This document shows, one piece after another, positions 30,500 through 40,173 of a DNA stretch of 64,000 nucleotides. The number at the start of each line of letters is the position of its first letter. Within the stretch, counting starts at the first letter, position 1. Under the pieces are notes generated by a model that worked only from the letters and a program-made list of their open reading frames with translations, ran no database searches and was not told the DNA's origin. The translations under genes and the position numbers were made by a program. Origin of the DNA: Craspedostauros australis (lineage: Eukaryota > Bacillariophyta > Bacillariophyceae > Mastogloiales > Achnanthaceae); contig JAMXDE010000053.1 of the NCBI GenBank assembly GCA_026770025.1, positions 310,001 to 374,000 on the forward strand, given 5' to 3'.

Positions 30500-32271
30500 A
30501 CGCAACTGCGCGTTCAGCCCATCCGCAATGTGGAAATGAACATTGACACTATCCTAGAAATCTTCTTTCCAGTTTCACTACTGGAGAAGATCCAATTCCA
30601 CACCAACAGCCATCTTTGCAACATCAAATCGATGGCAACTGCCATCACTGCCCCTGAGCTGTACATCTTCTTTTCCATGGACTACTAAATGGGATTCTTC
30701 TGAGTTCCAGCAAAAATTGACTACTGGAGAGCTGCCTGGATCTCTGTTCCAACTCATCTACTCATGACATACATGTCCAGAGCAAGATATGAAATGGTAT
30801 GGAAGCATATGTACTTCACTGCATTGCCAACCTTGGACAAAGTGTCTGAATTGTCAGTGGAGACTGCAGCTGAACCACCAGAAGCTGAGGATGCCATGAG
30901 CCCCATGGACTTTGTTCCAGCTTGGGAACTGAATGCATCAGGAGTGTCAGAAGGGTTGCCACCAGAATCTGAGGAGCATGCTGCTGGTAGCCCACAGATC
31001 CCAAGCAGGGAGGCAAGAGCATCCACACTATCACAACGGAAACCATCCTCCAACTATCATCCAGCAATACAAATGGATTGTTCGTGGTATGCCAAGGTTC
31101 AGCCCCTTCTCATTCACACCAACAGTGTGTCGAAGCGGCTGTGTCTGAAACCTGGCTATGCTTGCGCCATAGATGAGATGATGGTTCAATTCAAGGGAAG
31201 ATCTGCACAGATGCATCGCATGCAGCAGAAGCCAATCAAGGAAGGCTACAAATTCTATTCCCTTTGTTGCTCAGCCTCGGGGTTCATGTTCCATGTGCTG
31301 CCATCGGGGCGCCTGGACAAAACCACCAGGATCAACAACACCATCACAGAGCTGCTTGCCAAACTCAATCCTGCTGACAAGCATGTTGTCGCCATGGACA
31401 ATCAATTCACTACAAAGACTGTCATTGAGAAGTTGAGGGAGATGGGAGTGGGCATTGTGGGAACTGCAAGGAATTGTTGTGGATTCCCTCCCAAGGAAAT
31501 GAAGGACATCGAAGATGATTGCTTCAACTCTCTGTACATCTGGACAGAGAGTGACAAGTATGTCATTACTTGATGGGTGGATAGCAATGTGGTGCTCATG
31601 GTGAGTACAGTCCACTATGCAAATGAGACAGTCGCAAAGAATTGACATTGACCACAACAGACCACAACGAACAAGAACCATCTGAAGACTGTCTGGGGTG
31701 ATGACTGGAATGCTGCAAACAGGATCTCAAAAATGATCGATGACTACAATCATTGGATGGGAGGGGTGGATCGGTGTGATCAGCTTATCGCATACTATCA
31801 ACCAAATCTGCGGTGTTGAAGGGTATGGATGCCAATCATGTTTCACCTACTTGACATACTGAGGGTGAACTCATGGATCACACACAGTCACCTTGTGGAG
31901 GAGGAGGATTGAATGGATCACAAATCATATGGCTTGGCAATGGTGGAAGCACTGGTGTTGAAAGTGAGGACCTGCAAAGTCCGTGGCACAAGGAGGGCAA
32001 GGAGAATCCCAAAGGAGATAAGAACAAGGATAAGGATGAACAATAATCAACCAGTGTTGAGCAAGGATAGGTTCATGGGTGTGTATAAAGACCACAGACA
32101 GATAATCAACAAAGATGGAAAGCAACGACTTTGCCAATATTGCTGCTACTTGAAGGCCACAAAAACATTACTGGCCTAGAAGAAAACACTCCCAAGAGGG
32201 TCAAACGGATCTGCAGCTTGTGTAGAGTCCATGTCTGCAAAGACCATTGGGTTATATACCATGGAAGGTGA
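30500..32271 (+). pseudogene. piggyBac-type transposase, decayed
   Basis: One plus-strand frame carries the landmarks of the piggyBac DDE domain (DDE_Tnp_1_7): EIFFPVSLLEKI, PAKIDYW, MSRARYEMVWKHMYF, ACAIDEMMVQFKGRS (first Asp, near 31173), MDNQFTTKTVIEKLREMG (second Asp, near 31397), GIVGTAR, and later DDYNHWMGGVDRCDQLIAYY with a further conserved Asp near 31772. A cysteine-rich C-terminal region follows (LCQYCCYLK near 32130; CSLCRVHVCKDH near 32212). In-frame stops lie at 30686, 30701, 31571, 31642, 31648 and 31817, and there is one frame change near 32165. Five of the six stops are TGA, and those where Arg is expected look like CGA-to-TGA decay. No clear TTAA-bounded ends were found. It cannot code for a working enzyme. 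Confidence 0.85.
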
Positions 32272-33246
32272 TGAAGTATGGTAAAACAAAAATTCAGTGG
32301 TTCCTGACGATAGCACTAGTAAACAATGGTGCCAGTTTAGTTTTCACGTAGGCCGTGGTAGGACAAACGCGTTCAAAAATTAACACGGTGTCGAGATATA
32401 CGATATAATAGTAGAATTATCACTGGGCGATGAAGGGATAGAGTGTGCATATGGAGGGAAGGCAGTGTGTGCTGCTTGAGACATGGACGAAGCTCAACGT
32501 CCCAGGGCATCAACGGGAGCAGAACCGAGAACAAGGCAGTGTGAAAGTCAAGGCGGGGGTGAAGATCTGGATTACCCACCAACCCACAACTCTGGATTTC
32601 GACCACTGATCCACAGCCCAGATGATGCATCATCATCACCTTGCCTACTGCTACCGCGCAATCCTCAACATCTCTTCGCACCCAACCGCCTTGCCCACGC
32701 GAAATGTGAGTCTGTCAATCAAGGGCACGACTGGACAGCAAGCTGAAGCACGACTGGTGATTCCCAACACAATGTGCCCTTCTGCGTCCGCATGCCTTTC
32801 GTTTGTAGTCGTAGATTAATGCGAAAAATATAAACTTTTTAACTATAAGGTCCAGGCGTCTAATATTTCACACATATACCCTCCACAACATAATAGGATG
32901 ATAATGGCCCTCAAAGTAAAAATCGGCAAGAATGTACTATCGTATCCTGAATGGGGTCATACAGAGTATCATTGAAACAGAACACGACCTCTCCAAACCA
33001 CTGCTTTTCCACGCTCTCTCTCGATCTTCGGTCTTTTCTACGACCACACGAACAAGAACGACGAACATGATAGCAGTCGTCGTAACAGCAGCAGCAGTCT
33101 CAATACTGAAGGCATGGACCAAGACGACAGCCAGATGTTCCCTGTGGTGGACTAGTCATGCTTCTCTCACTCCTTCTCGACGGTTCTGTGCAAGCGACTG
33201 CACCAGGTGTCAGACCAGAAGCAGCAGAACTGGAAGCACGCCAGCT
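32272..33246. other. No gene recognised; repeat fragments
   Basis: Contains the 13-mer CGATAGCACTAGT (32308-32320), a GTGTCGAGATATA patch near 32388 resembling the A/T-rich end of repeat Z, and an inverted copy of repeat W. A polar frame near 33040-33155 (YDHTNKNDEHDSSRRNSSSS) could be the end of a gene, but nothing supports it further. Confidence 0.35.
32872..32962 (-). repeat. Dispersed repeat W, copy 2
   Basis: Inverted, diverged copy of 11886-11985. It shares CCTCCACAACATAATAGG at one end and ATCCTGAATGGGGTCATA at the other. The latter end also matches 28374-28425 up to a CCGATTTTT patch. Confidence 0.6.
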
Positions 33247-34192
33247 GCTAGTGCCTCAAAGAGCCAGCTGTAGCCAAACAGATTGGCGATGTTTGGCTAC
33301 AATTCGATCACAATAACTGCTCTGTAGAATGTAGTACATTTTCTACGTAAGTCCCGAACAAAAACAGGCCAACAACAACATCAGCCGTAGTCAAACTCTC
33401 CGGACTTGGCTCATGTGCGTGTTCCTGTACTCATCTTGCCATTGTAGCATCATGTAATGTTGATATATACAATCCTAAAGTTTGGTGGCTGTTGCTGTCT
33501 TGCTCGGTGAGCACTGATGTGATCCGTCAAGCACCCCCATCATTCACGGACGTTTTTGGCTTCTGGTTGGCATGTTTTCTTGGTCTGAACCATCGCTGAC
33601 GTCACGATGACGCAGGCGTTGGAACCAGAATTCTCCAAACTTGTCAACGAAATTGGGGATCCGAGTGGTCAAATATCGTTCCGACCTCCATGGGAGCACT
33701 CAACGCAAGCATGCCACCATACCATCGCACTCAAACACAATATAGACCATATGGTTGTGACCGTCTTGGAGAGAGGATTCTGAAATTATGTCTATTGTAC
33801 AGATTGAGCCAAATACCGCTAAGTCCGGAGACTTCAAAGATGGAGAGTCGAATTTCTCGAAGAACAGAGGCAAGATCCTACTGGACTCCTGTAGAATCCT
33901 ACGTGTAGCCAAACATCGCCAAACAAAACCCGGTCCGTCCGTCGTCCGAAGGCAAAACCACACCAAGGGGGTCAACAAACACATCAAGATCGACGAGATG
34001 GTAGTAACAACATGGTAATGCTATCACTTGCCTGGATAGCCCTTTCTCTTAAGTTTACGTAGATACAAAGAGATGTTGGATTGAGTGTCTATAAAACGAA
34101 GTCTGAGTTTGGGAAAAACAGGTCCAAAATCTGTATCCAAACATCGCCAAACATCGCCAATTTTTGGGGTCTGGCTCTTTGAGGCACTAGCG
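33247..34192. mobile_element. 0.95-kb inverted-repeat (MITE-like) element
   Basis: GCTAGTGCCTCAAAGAGCCA at 33247-33266 is repeated as its exact complement ending at 34192 (21 bp exact). The match continues inward for another ~25 bp to ATTGGCGATGTTTGG. Further TTGGCGATGTTTGG copies lie inside. No transposase is present. No target-site duplication is obvious (left CCAGCT, right GTTATC). Confidence 0.6.
33607..33783 (+). pseudogene. Truncated copy of a duplicated unknown gene
   Basis: A 58-residue frame (MTQALEPEFSKLVNEIG ... IDHMVVTVLERGF). Bases 33635-33779 are about 95 percent identical to 39585-39729, where the frame runs on for a further ~75 residues. Here it stops directly after the duplicated block, so this copy lacks the C-terminal part. 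No family is recognised. Confidence 0.5.
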
Positions 34193-34418
34193 TTATCGTT
34201 GCTGTATTCTACATTTGGTGCAGGTCGTAACTGTGGGGACACCAACCTTGCATAGTGACGGCACAGACACATCAAAAGAGGATGATTGGTGCCATCTGCA
34301 TCGCGTGCATGGTGGTGGCAACGAACTCACGGTCATCGCCGTCGTCCCCGTCATCCTCGCTCCAACGCAGAAGCGAAGCAGCAGCAGCAGGAGAAGAAGC
34401 AATGAGAGTGAGAGTGGG

Positions 34419-35161
34419 AACCACCAACCAATACGGAAGATTGCCGTGATCGGCGGTGGCAGCGCTGGTCTCTCCTGGCGCAAGCTTTCGAGAACAACAG
34501 CAATACCGACACCAACGACAACAGCGACAACAGCGACAACAGCGACAACAACGTCGCTTGGAAGGCATCATCCAAGGCTGAGAGCATCCAGCAGCAGATG
34601 CGACAGTAGATCGATGATGCCAAGATCCCCAAGCACACCATCAGGCCCATCATCGATCGACTCATCGACAATGCCGATCGTTTCTTCGAGTTGGGGATCT
34701 ACTTCCACAAGCCCTTTGCGTGATGGACCAAGGCAATGATGGCCACCCACGGCAACTTCAATGGAAGCACTTGCAAAGACGCAGATGTGGAGAAGGCCGC
34801 CATCCTGACTGTCTGCAGTGATGCGGCGCACGCCATGCCACCGTTCCTTGGACAGGGCACCAATCAGGCCATCCAAGACGCTAACTGTCTGGCCAACGCC
34901 ATTCGGCAATACAATATGCAATACGATGAACAAGCCAATGGTGGCAACAGCCTCAAAGACATCCTGCAGATAGAATACATGGACAAGCGATGGTCCACCA
35001 TCGGGACCATCACGGCCACCACGGCCAACCCTGGTCTGATGGGATACCTGAAGGCCTTGTGAGGACCGTTGGCCAAGTTCCGGGATGTGTGCTTCTTCAT
35101 CATGGACAAGACGAGCGTTGCAAAGAAGATCTTTCTGGATGCTGCTGTTCCGAGGATATGA
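34419..35161 (+). pseudogene. Zeaxanthin-epoxidase-like FAD monooxygenase remnant
   Basis: The intact family are FAD-dependent aromatic or carotenoid hydroxylases. Visible parts are the N-terminal FAD-binding loop KIAVIGGGSAGLS (near 34437), a fragment near 34560-34725 (DDAKIPKHTIRP, FFELGIYFHKPFA), the second FAD motif SDAAHAMPPFLGQGTNQ (34815-34870), and a C-terminal stretch KFRDVCFFIMDKTSVAKK followed by FLDAA (35072-35145). About 150-200 residues between the first two parts are missing and are replaced by a CAACAGCGA-type minisatellite (34505-34550). The family's GDAAH is SDAAH here, stops interrupt at about 34606, 34722 and 35060, and one frame change lies in the minisatellite. It is a truncated, decayed copy. 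Confidence 0.75.
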
Positions 35162-35436
35162 GAACGTATGGAGCGGTGTGAAATCGCGGTGTGATGCAGA
35201 TAGATTCTGTGGACGGCTTTCGCTTGTTGTTGATGGACTAGCCACACTCGTCCGATCCAGACATTCCATACTTCTCACCAACCACAACACTCAATCACAA
35301 TCACAATCATAATCACAGGCGAACACCTCTCAATCAAGCAACCTTCCCATCAACCAACCACCTCCCTTTTCCATCCTACTCGTACAACAACACACTCACA
35401 TGCACCAGAGTATCAATACTGTCTTCATGCGCTGTT
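35162..35436. other. Intergenic, no gene seen
   Basis: Low-complexity CAATCACAATCACAATCA at about 35287-35313. Otherwise nothing is recognised. Confidence 0.4.
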
Positions 35437-36891
35437 CTAATTACTCGACGACCAGAGTACTCCAAGACAATGCAGGATCGCATTAATCATCGATGTGCCG
35501 TTGTTGTCCACACAGCAAGCAGAAGCATCATCAACTCGGACGAGCCGATCCGCTCTCTTGTCATCCCACGCCTGTTTCAACGCCTCACTGCCCTGCAGCA
35601 GAATGTTGAAAGTCTCGCTCGTGAGATATATTGTACTCATTAGACCCAGCGCATCCATTGTACTCCGTTTGCTTGTTCTCATCAGCATCTCTCCAAACAG
35701 GGCCAGTGGCCTCGACCATGTCGGAAGGGAACACAGCACTGCTCTCACCTTGTTGCGATGATTTCGCCGCAAGATACGTCCAACAACCGCATTGTACGAA
35801 TGGACGTGTTCGCCAGGCGGGCGTGATCGAATGTGGAGATAGGTGAGTTGGGTAGTCTGCTCCAAGGCTTGCTGAAGTGCTTCCATCTGTGCCGAGAGCG
35901 TCTCAGGCGCACCTTTAAACATGCCAGGATTACCATCGACACAGTATGTGAGAGATGACAAGCCCTTGTTTCCCAGGAGCGAGATCAATGCGTCGAACAT
36001 GATCATCTGCTTTTGTTGCGATGGCATGTCCCAGCAACAGGAAACCCTGAGCTTCTTCAAGTGTGATGCATCTGAAAGGAGTTTGATGATCTGGTCGATT
36101 TCTTGTTGTGAGTAGATTCGTCGGGCGCCGTAGATCACACCGAAATCGATGTCGAGCTTGTTGATGCGCTTGTTTGACTGGAATAGCTTTGCCAAGCTAT
36201 CGCAAGTGATACAGGTGTCCAAAAAGGAGACTTTGGTGATGCTGCAATTGTTTGGAGACAGCCATCTGCACAGATCAGCGCCCCCATTGGCGATCTTACT
36301 GATATGAAACATAACGTATTTGGAGTTTTGGGAGATATTGAACATGAGCTTGTCGCAATCAACAAGATCACATGAATGCAAATGCACACGATGTATCACA
36401 AGAGGGATATCGTGGAGCTGCTTCATCTCCACGAAGCATTGAGGCAAGCGGATACATTGATCGAATGGAGATTTGAATGGGTGTTTGGCAGCCAATCGAA
36501 GTCCGAAGCGAATGGCTTGCTTGTCTTCTTCTCCGAATTGGTCATTGCTGCCGAATTCCAGATTCAGGGATCGAATGCCTATCTGCCCGTAGCCCCTGTG
36601 ACAACCATCGCTCAGTAAAATACAAGGCGATAAAGCAACGTGTTTGTGCCGGCGCTCCATCGATTCCAAGTCAGCAAAGGCGAATCCTGCTTCGATGGCC
36701 ATGTCCCAGTGTTTCATCTGCTTGGGTGTGACACTGTAGCAGTCGATCTGCCGTCTTGGATGACTCTGCACATTGAACACAGTCTTCGATGACAGCTCTT
36801 TTCCATGGAGCTGTTTCCAGAAAGTCTTGAAGTCTGGATCATGATGGCTGTTGGTATTGGTGTTGGCAACAGCATCCATGTTGTGGTTCAT
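35437..36891 (-). CDS. Unknown large protein, LRR-like central region
   Basis: An intact intronless frame. The ATG at 36891 (MNHNMDAVANTNTN) is preferred over the one at 37002, because the upstream segment is partly encoded by a CGACAACAG minisatellite; this gives 484 residues. The middle of the protein (about residues 200-340) has repeated leucine-rich segments such as ITKVSFLDTCITCDSLAKLF, INKLDIDF, HLKKLRVSCCWD and LSSLTYCVDG, spaced like degenerate leucine-rich repeats. These usually mediate protein binding. There is no signal peptide, membrane segment or catalytic motif. The C-terminus has a run of helices. The LRR reading is an inference from spacing. Confidence 0.6.
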   Translation of the reverse strand: MNHNMDAVANTNTNSHHDPDFKTFWKQLHGKELSSKTVFNVQSHPRRQIDCYSVTPKQMKHWDMAIEAGFAFADLESMERRHKHVALSPCILLSDGCHRGYGQIGIRSLNLEFGSNDQFGEEDKQAIRFGLRLAAKHPFKSPFDQCIRLPQCFVEMKQLHDIPLVIHRVHLHSCDLVDCDKLMFNISQNSKYVMFHISKIANGGADLCRWLSPNNCSITKVSFLDTCITCDSLAKLFQSNKRINKLDIDFGVIYGARRIYSQQEIDQIIKLLSDASHLKKLRVSCCWDMPSQQKQMIMFDALISLLGNKGLSSLTYCVDGNPGMFKGAPETLSAQMEALQQALEQTTQLTYLHIRSRPPGEHVHSYNAVVGRILRRNHRNKVRAVLCSLPTWSRPLALFGEMLMRTSKRSTMDALGLMSTIYLTSETFNILLQGSEALKQAWDDKRADRLVRVDDASACCVDNNGTSMINAILHCLGVLWSSSN

Positions 36892-37873
36892 CCTTTTCTT
36901 GTTGTCACTGTTGTCGCTGTTGTCGCTGTTGGTGGTCGTCCCTGTTGGTGGTCGTTGGTGGTACAATCGTACGAGTAGAGCTGGTAGAGTATGTGGTCCC
37001 AAATCAGTTGCGCTTGGATGGCGATTGTGAGCTCATCTGCTCAAGTTTGCTGTCCTCCATCTCATGATCCTGTGCATTGATCACGAAGCAACGTGCCATC
37101 AGTGAACACGCCTGGATGGACTTGCGCAGTTCCACCACGGTGTATGGTATGGTATGGTGTGGTGTAGTGTGGTAGTAGTATGGTATGATACGACCGTGGA
37201 CAGCCCATCATGATCCGAAGCTGACTAGCTCGTTCGCTCGCTCGCTTGCACGATACGACCTTCGATGATGCCCAACTTGTCCACGCTGTGCAGTTGTGCC
37301 TCTTCATGTGATACCATCGGTCGTGTAATATGAGTACATCCCTCTGTGATGGTCTTGGGGGAGTCAACCACGATACTACACATACTCCGATCGATGCAGC
37401 CTCAGCGCTTCGAGTGGTGTGTTGTGATGTGTACGTGAAGGCTGGAACCTTGCTGATCGGGGTGACACGATACGCGTAGGAACACGCCACGTTTCGGCGT
37501 TTGGACGTCACCAAAAAATCAATCAACAGATCCGTCGGAGGGAGAGACATCAATTGATTCGATGGACTAAAAGTCCAAAGGATCACAACAGGTGCGTGCC
37601 TCATTTGTTGCGTTGGTATCTTCCTTGTTGTGCACATCTCTGCTCAACACAGAGAGAGGCCATCTTCACTGTTGGCTGCTGTTCCCGTCCCGTTCCGCAA
37701 TCGGACAACGCGCTGCGAGTACAAACGACACGCGGAGAGTAGAGTACTATTCTATAATACTATTCAAGGGTGCACTCTGCCATACTCGTACTCACATTCG
37801 AGTACCATTGTGCATTCGCACCAACGACGAACATCATCACAACCAAAGAGACGCAATTCCAAGCAACGCAAAG
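36892..37873. other. Divergent intergenic region with minisatellite
   Basis: Lies between the divergent genes ending upstream at 36891 (minus) and starting at 37874 (plus), so it probably holds both promoters. A GTATGGTATGGTGTGG-type array lies at about 37140-37185. No core promoter motif could be fixed. Confidence 0.4.
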
Positions 37874-38362
37874 ATGGCACGAACGCTCCATTCGTATTCT
37901 CTGTTCGCCGTCATCGCGGTGATGATTACTGCGATGTCCCACTGCGGATACCACGCTCGTCCATCCTCGGTTCATTCGCTTCCTTCAGAAGCCTCGCATG
38001 GCGCATTCCATCTCCACAATGATCGGCCATCCGCGTTCGTCGCCAAATCATCGATGATCACAATGCCACTGCAGATCCGCGGCGGCAGCCTTGCCGACTG
38101 GATCATCCCGGCTGGCTACAATCCATTTGGCTACAAGATGACGGCGCTGGGCGAGCAGTTCCTGCGGTACGAAGGTTCGATGGATTGTGACATTGGACGG
38201 TTTCTCAAATCCTTCTCAAGCACCCACTACAAGACCAAGTCCACCCTCAAGGGCGCGTGGATGGAGGTAGTCAAGATATCCAAATCGGGCCAATCGATGC
38301 GCATCTATAGGCAGCTGGATGAACTGATTCAATTCCTGTTGGATGCGGGGATGATTCGGTGA
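37874..38362 (+). CDS. Small secreted or plastid-targeted unknown protein
   Basis: The ATG at 37874 (CGCAAAGATGG) gives 162 residues; longer upstream frames lack this context. Residues 1-28 form a signal peptide (MARTLHSYSLFAVIAVMITA...). Further on, RPSAFVAK near residue 52 could be the cleavage region of a transit peptide. In stramenopile algae with secondary plastids a signal peptide followed by a transit peptide, often with Phe at the cleavage site, marks plastid proteins; this is inference. The mature part has a compact domain: GGSLADWIIPAGYNPFGYK, LRYEGSMDCDIGRFLKSF, SKSGQSMRIYRQLDELIQF. The high density of Gly and aromatic positions suggests a conserved fold. I cannot name it or give a function. 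Confidence 0.6.
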   Translation: MARTLHSYSLFAVIAVMITAMSHCGYHARPSSVHSLPSEASHGAFHLHNDRPSAFVAKSSMITMPLQIRGGSLADWIIPAGYNPFGYKMTALGEQFLRYEGSMDCDIGRFLKSFSSTHYKTKSTLKGAWMEVVKISKSGQSMRIYRQLDELIQFLLDAGMIR

Positions 38363-38688
38363 AAACCAGCAGTGGCCACACATACACACAGCGCGATGAT
38401 CCGTTCCACCACGTCGAGCAAGAACAGAATGGAGTCAAACAACCACGCATGTATGCATGCTCGTACGCTACAATTAACTGCGCGGACGCGCATCATTTCA
38501 TGTGTCAACGATCACATTTGTCCCAATGGTTAGTGCTCGATTGTCGCTTTGAGCTTGCGTGAGTCTTTCAGAACTGTACCATACACCAAACATCCAACAG
38601 AACGGAGACCGTTCGAACAGCGCCACGTCATTCTGCTGACCCATTGCCGGTGTCGTTTCCTCCAACGCAATACTCTTGTGCTGATCCA

Positions 38689-39297
38689 TCACACCTCCCT
38701 CCAACATTCGATCATTCCTCTCGTCGGTCGACTTTGGTGGTCTCTTTCTTCTATCTCTTTCGTCAACAACTGTCCAGTCCACGACCGAAACGTCCCATCC
38801 ATGAAATGGTCGACGACAGTGTCAATCGGATGAATGATGAAACGAATGTTGGCCAACCCCACGAACGTCGGCATCCACTTGGCTGCCATGGCAGGCACCG
38901 CCATCGGCGTCCGCGCCAAGGAAAACCGCGACGACCGCACGATGAGATTGATCGTCATGCCCGGAATTCCCACACTGGCCAGCGATTGCCACAGCATCAC
39001 GTCCATCGTCGACACGGCTGTCGGCACGGTTTTCTGCGTCGCATTGTACGTGTCGTACCCCGTCGTGCAGGCGACCGCGAGGCAATATCCGAAGGCCAAG
39101 ACGTAGCTGGGCATCACCCAACGCGGGTATTGGTAACGGAAGGATTCGCCGACTTCATTGGCGTATCCCAAGTATCGCAGCGGCGAGTCGCGGAAGATGT
39201 TATGCGGCAGCAGCGTGCTGTCACCGTCTTTGGGGGTCTTCGGTGGTGCGCTTGATGATAACGATGATGGTGACAATGATGACGATGATGCTGTCAT
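38689..39297 (-). CDS. Mitochondrial fission process protein 1 family
   Basis: MTFP1 (MTP18) is an inner mitochondrial membrane protein that promotes mitochondrial division. The 202-residue frame starts in good context (ATCACCATGACAG). After a Ser/Pro-rich head come the family landmarks in order: FRDSPLRYLGYANEVGESFR (residues ~35-54), a membrane-like segment MPSYVLAFGYCLAVACTTGY, the DVMLWQSLASVGIPGMTIN segment, and KWMPTFVGLANIRFIIHPID followed by VVDHFMD. The length is normal for the family, with a slightly longer C-terminal tail. It has no intron and looks intact. It converges with the secreted-protein gene ending at 38362. Confidence 0.85.
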   Translation of the reverse strand: MTASSSSLSPSSLSSSAPPKTPKDGDSTLLPHNIFRDSPLRYLGYANEVGESFRYQYPRWVMPSYVLAFGYCLAVACTTGYDTYNATQKTVPTAVSTMDVMLWQSLASVGIPGMTINLIVRSSRFSLARTPMAVPAMAAKWMPTFVGLANIRFIIHPIDTVVDHFMDGTFRSWTGQLLTKEIEERDHQSRPTRGMIECWREV

Positions 39298-39584
39298 GGT
39301 GATGTGTCTCTTGAGCTGGCTGCTCTCTGTCTCTACTCGTGGAGAGATCGTTCTTCTCCTCGATTGTGAGATGCCTTGATTGGATCTCTATTGTCCGCGA
39401 CAATTCTGCAGATCGTTCTCTTCAACGGTGCGGATTGCAATTCTCCAAGTTCTCTGATCGGCCAAGCGCAGGGGGCAGGAGTATTGCTTGTTGGGAGCGT
39501 CGATGATCGTGGGTGCAGATCGTATTATTCGTACGGTGTACTCTCCGTGTGCATTGCTTTGGCTTTGTCTGTGATGGTCATTGA

Positions 39585-39729
39585 CCAAACTTGTCAACGA
39601 AATTGGGGATCCGAGTGGTCAAATATCATTCCGACCTCCGCGGGAGCACTAAACACAAGCATACCACCATACCATCGCACTCAAACACAATATAGACCAT
39701 ATGGTCGTGACCGTCTTGGAGAGAGGATT
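39585..39729 (+). repeat. 145-bp duplication, copy 2
   Basis: About 95 percent identical to 33635-33779 in the same orientation and of equal length. It ends at the same codon of a shared reading frame. Confidence 0.85.
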
Positions 39730-39952
39730 GCCGTTCGTCTACCAAGAGGGCAGCAGTCACGGAGACTTGGTCTGTGATGCAGGGATGGGGTTCGCCGCAG
39801 CAGACGATGGGCTGTTGGCAGCGATCGATGTCGTGGCGCGAGATTTGGGAACGTACGCGCGTGCCATTGATGTCCCATCTATTGAGGCTGTGTCCAAGAC
39901 GTATCTGGCGTTGATGCGGTGGTGCTTCCATTTGAAAGGGTTGTTGTTTTAA
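39701..39952 (+). CDS. Unknown protein, C-terminal part
   Basis: A frame of 83 residues that continues the one in the 145-bp block: MVVTVLERGLPFVYQEGSSH, then DAGMGFAAADDGLLAAIDVV and VPSIEAVSKTYLALMRWC. It looks folded (alternating Gly, acidic and hydrophobic residues). Upstream, the same frame is closed by a stop within the block at about 39654, although the homologous frame at 33635-33779 is open there. So the gene is probably a fragment, or has an upstream exon. No family is recognised. Confidence 0.4.
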   Translation: MVVTVLERGLPFVYQEGSSHGDLVCDAGMGFAAADDGLLAAIDVVARDLGTYARAIDVPSIEAVSKTYLALMRWCFHLKGLLF

Positions 39953-40173
39953 GTCGCAATAGTTCTATTGGCCACCTGGATTGGTTGGTTGGTCGGTTGG
40001 CTAATTGATTGATTGATCGATCGGAAACTGGCACTTGACCGTACCGTCAGTTGATGGCCATGAAGACATCTCTATGGCATTGTACATACATTAAAACTGT
40101 GAAACACAGAGTACTCGTGGTGCTTTTGATTGGTAGTAGGTATATTCATCATCAATGAGTCTATGTTATGCAC
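39953..40173. other. Short intergenic region
   Basis: A GGTTGGTTGGTCGG and GATTGATTGATCGA run lies at about 39985-40022. No gene is seen. Confidence 0.4.

Noticed and set aside
28855-32385. piggyBac ends at TTAA sites (TTAACACTTG near 28856, AAAATTAACACGG near 32382)
   Set aside because: The sequences beside the two TTAA sites are not inverted repeats of each other, so the borders stay unknown.
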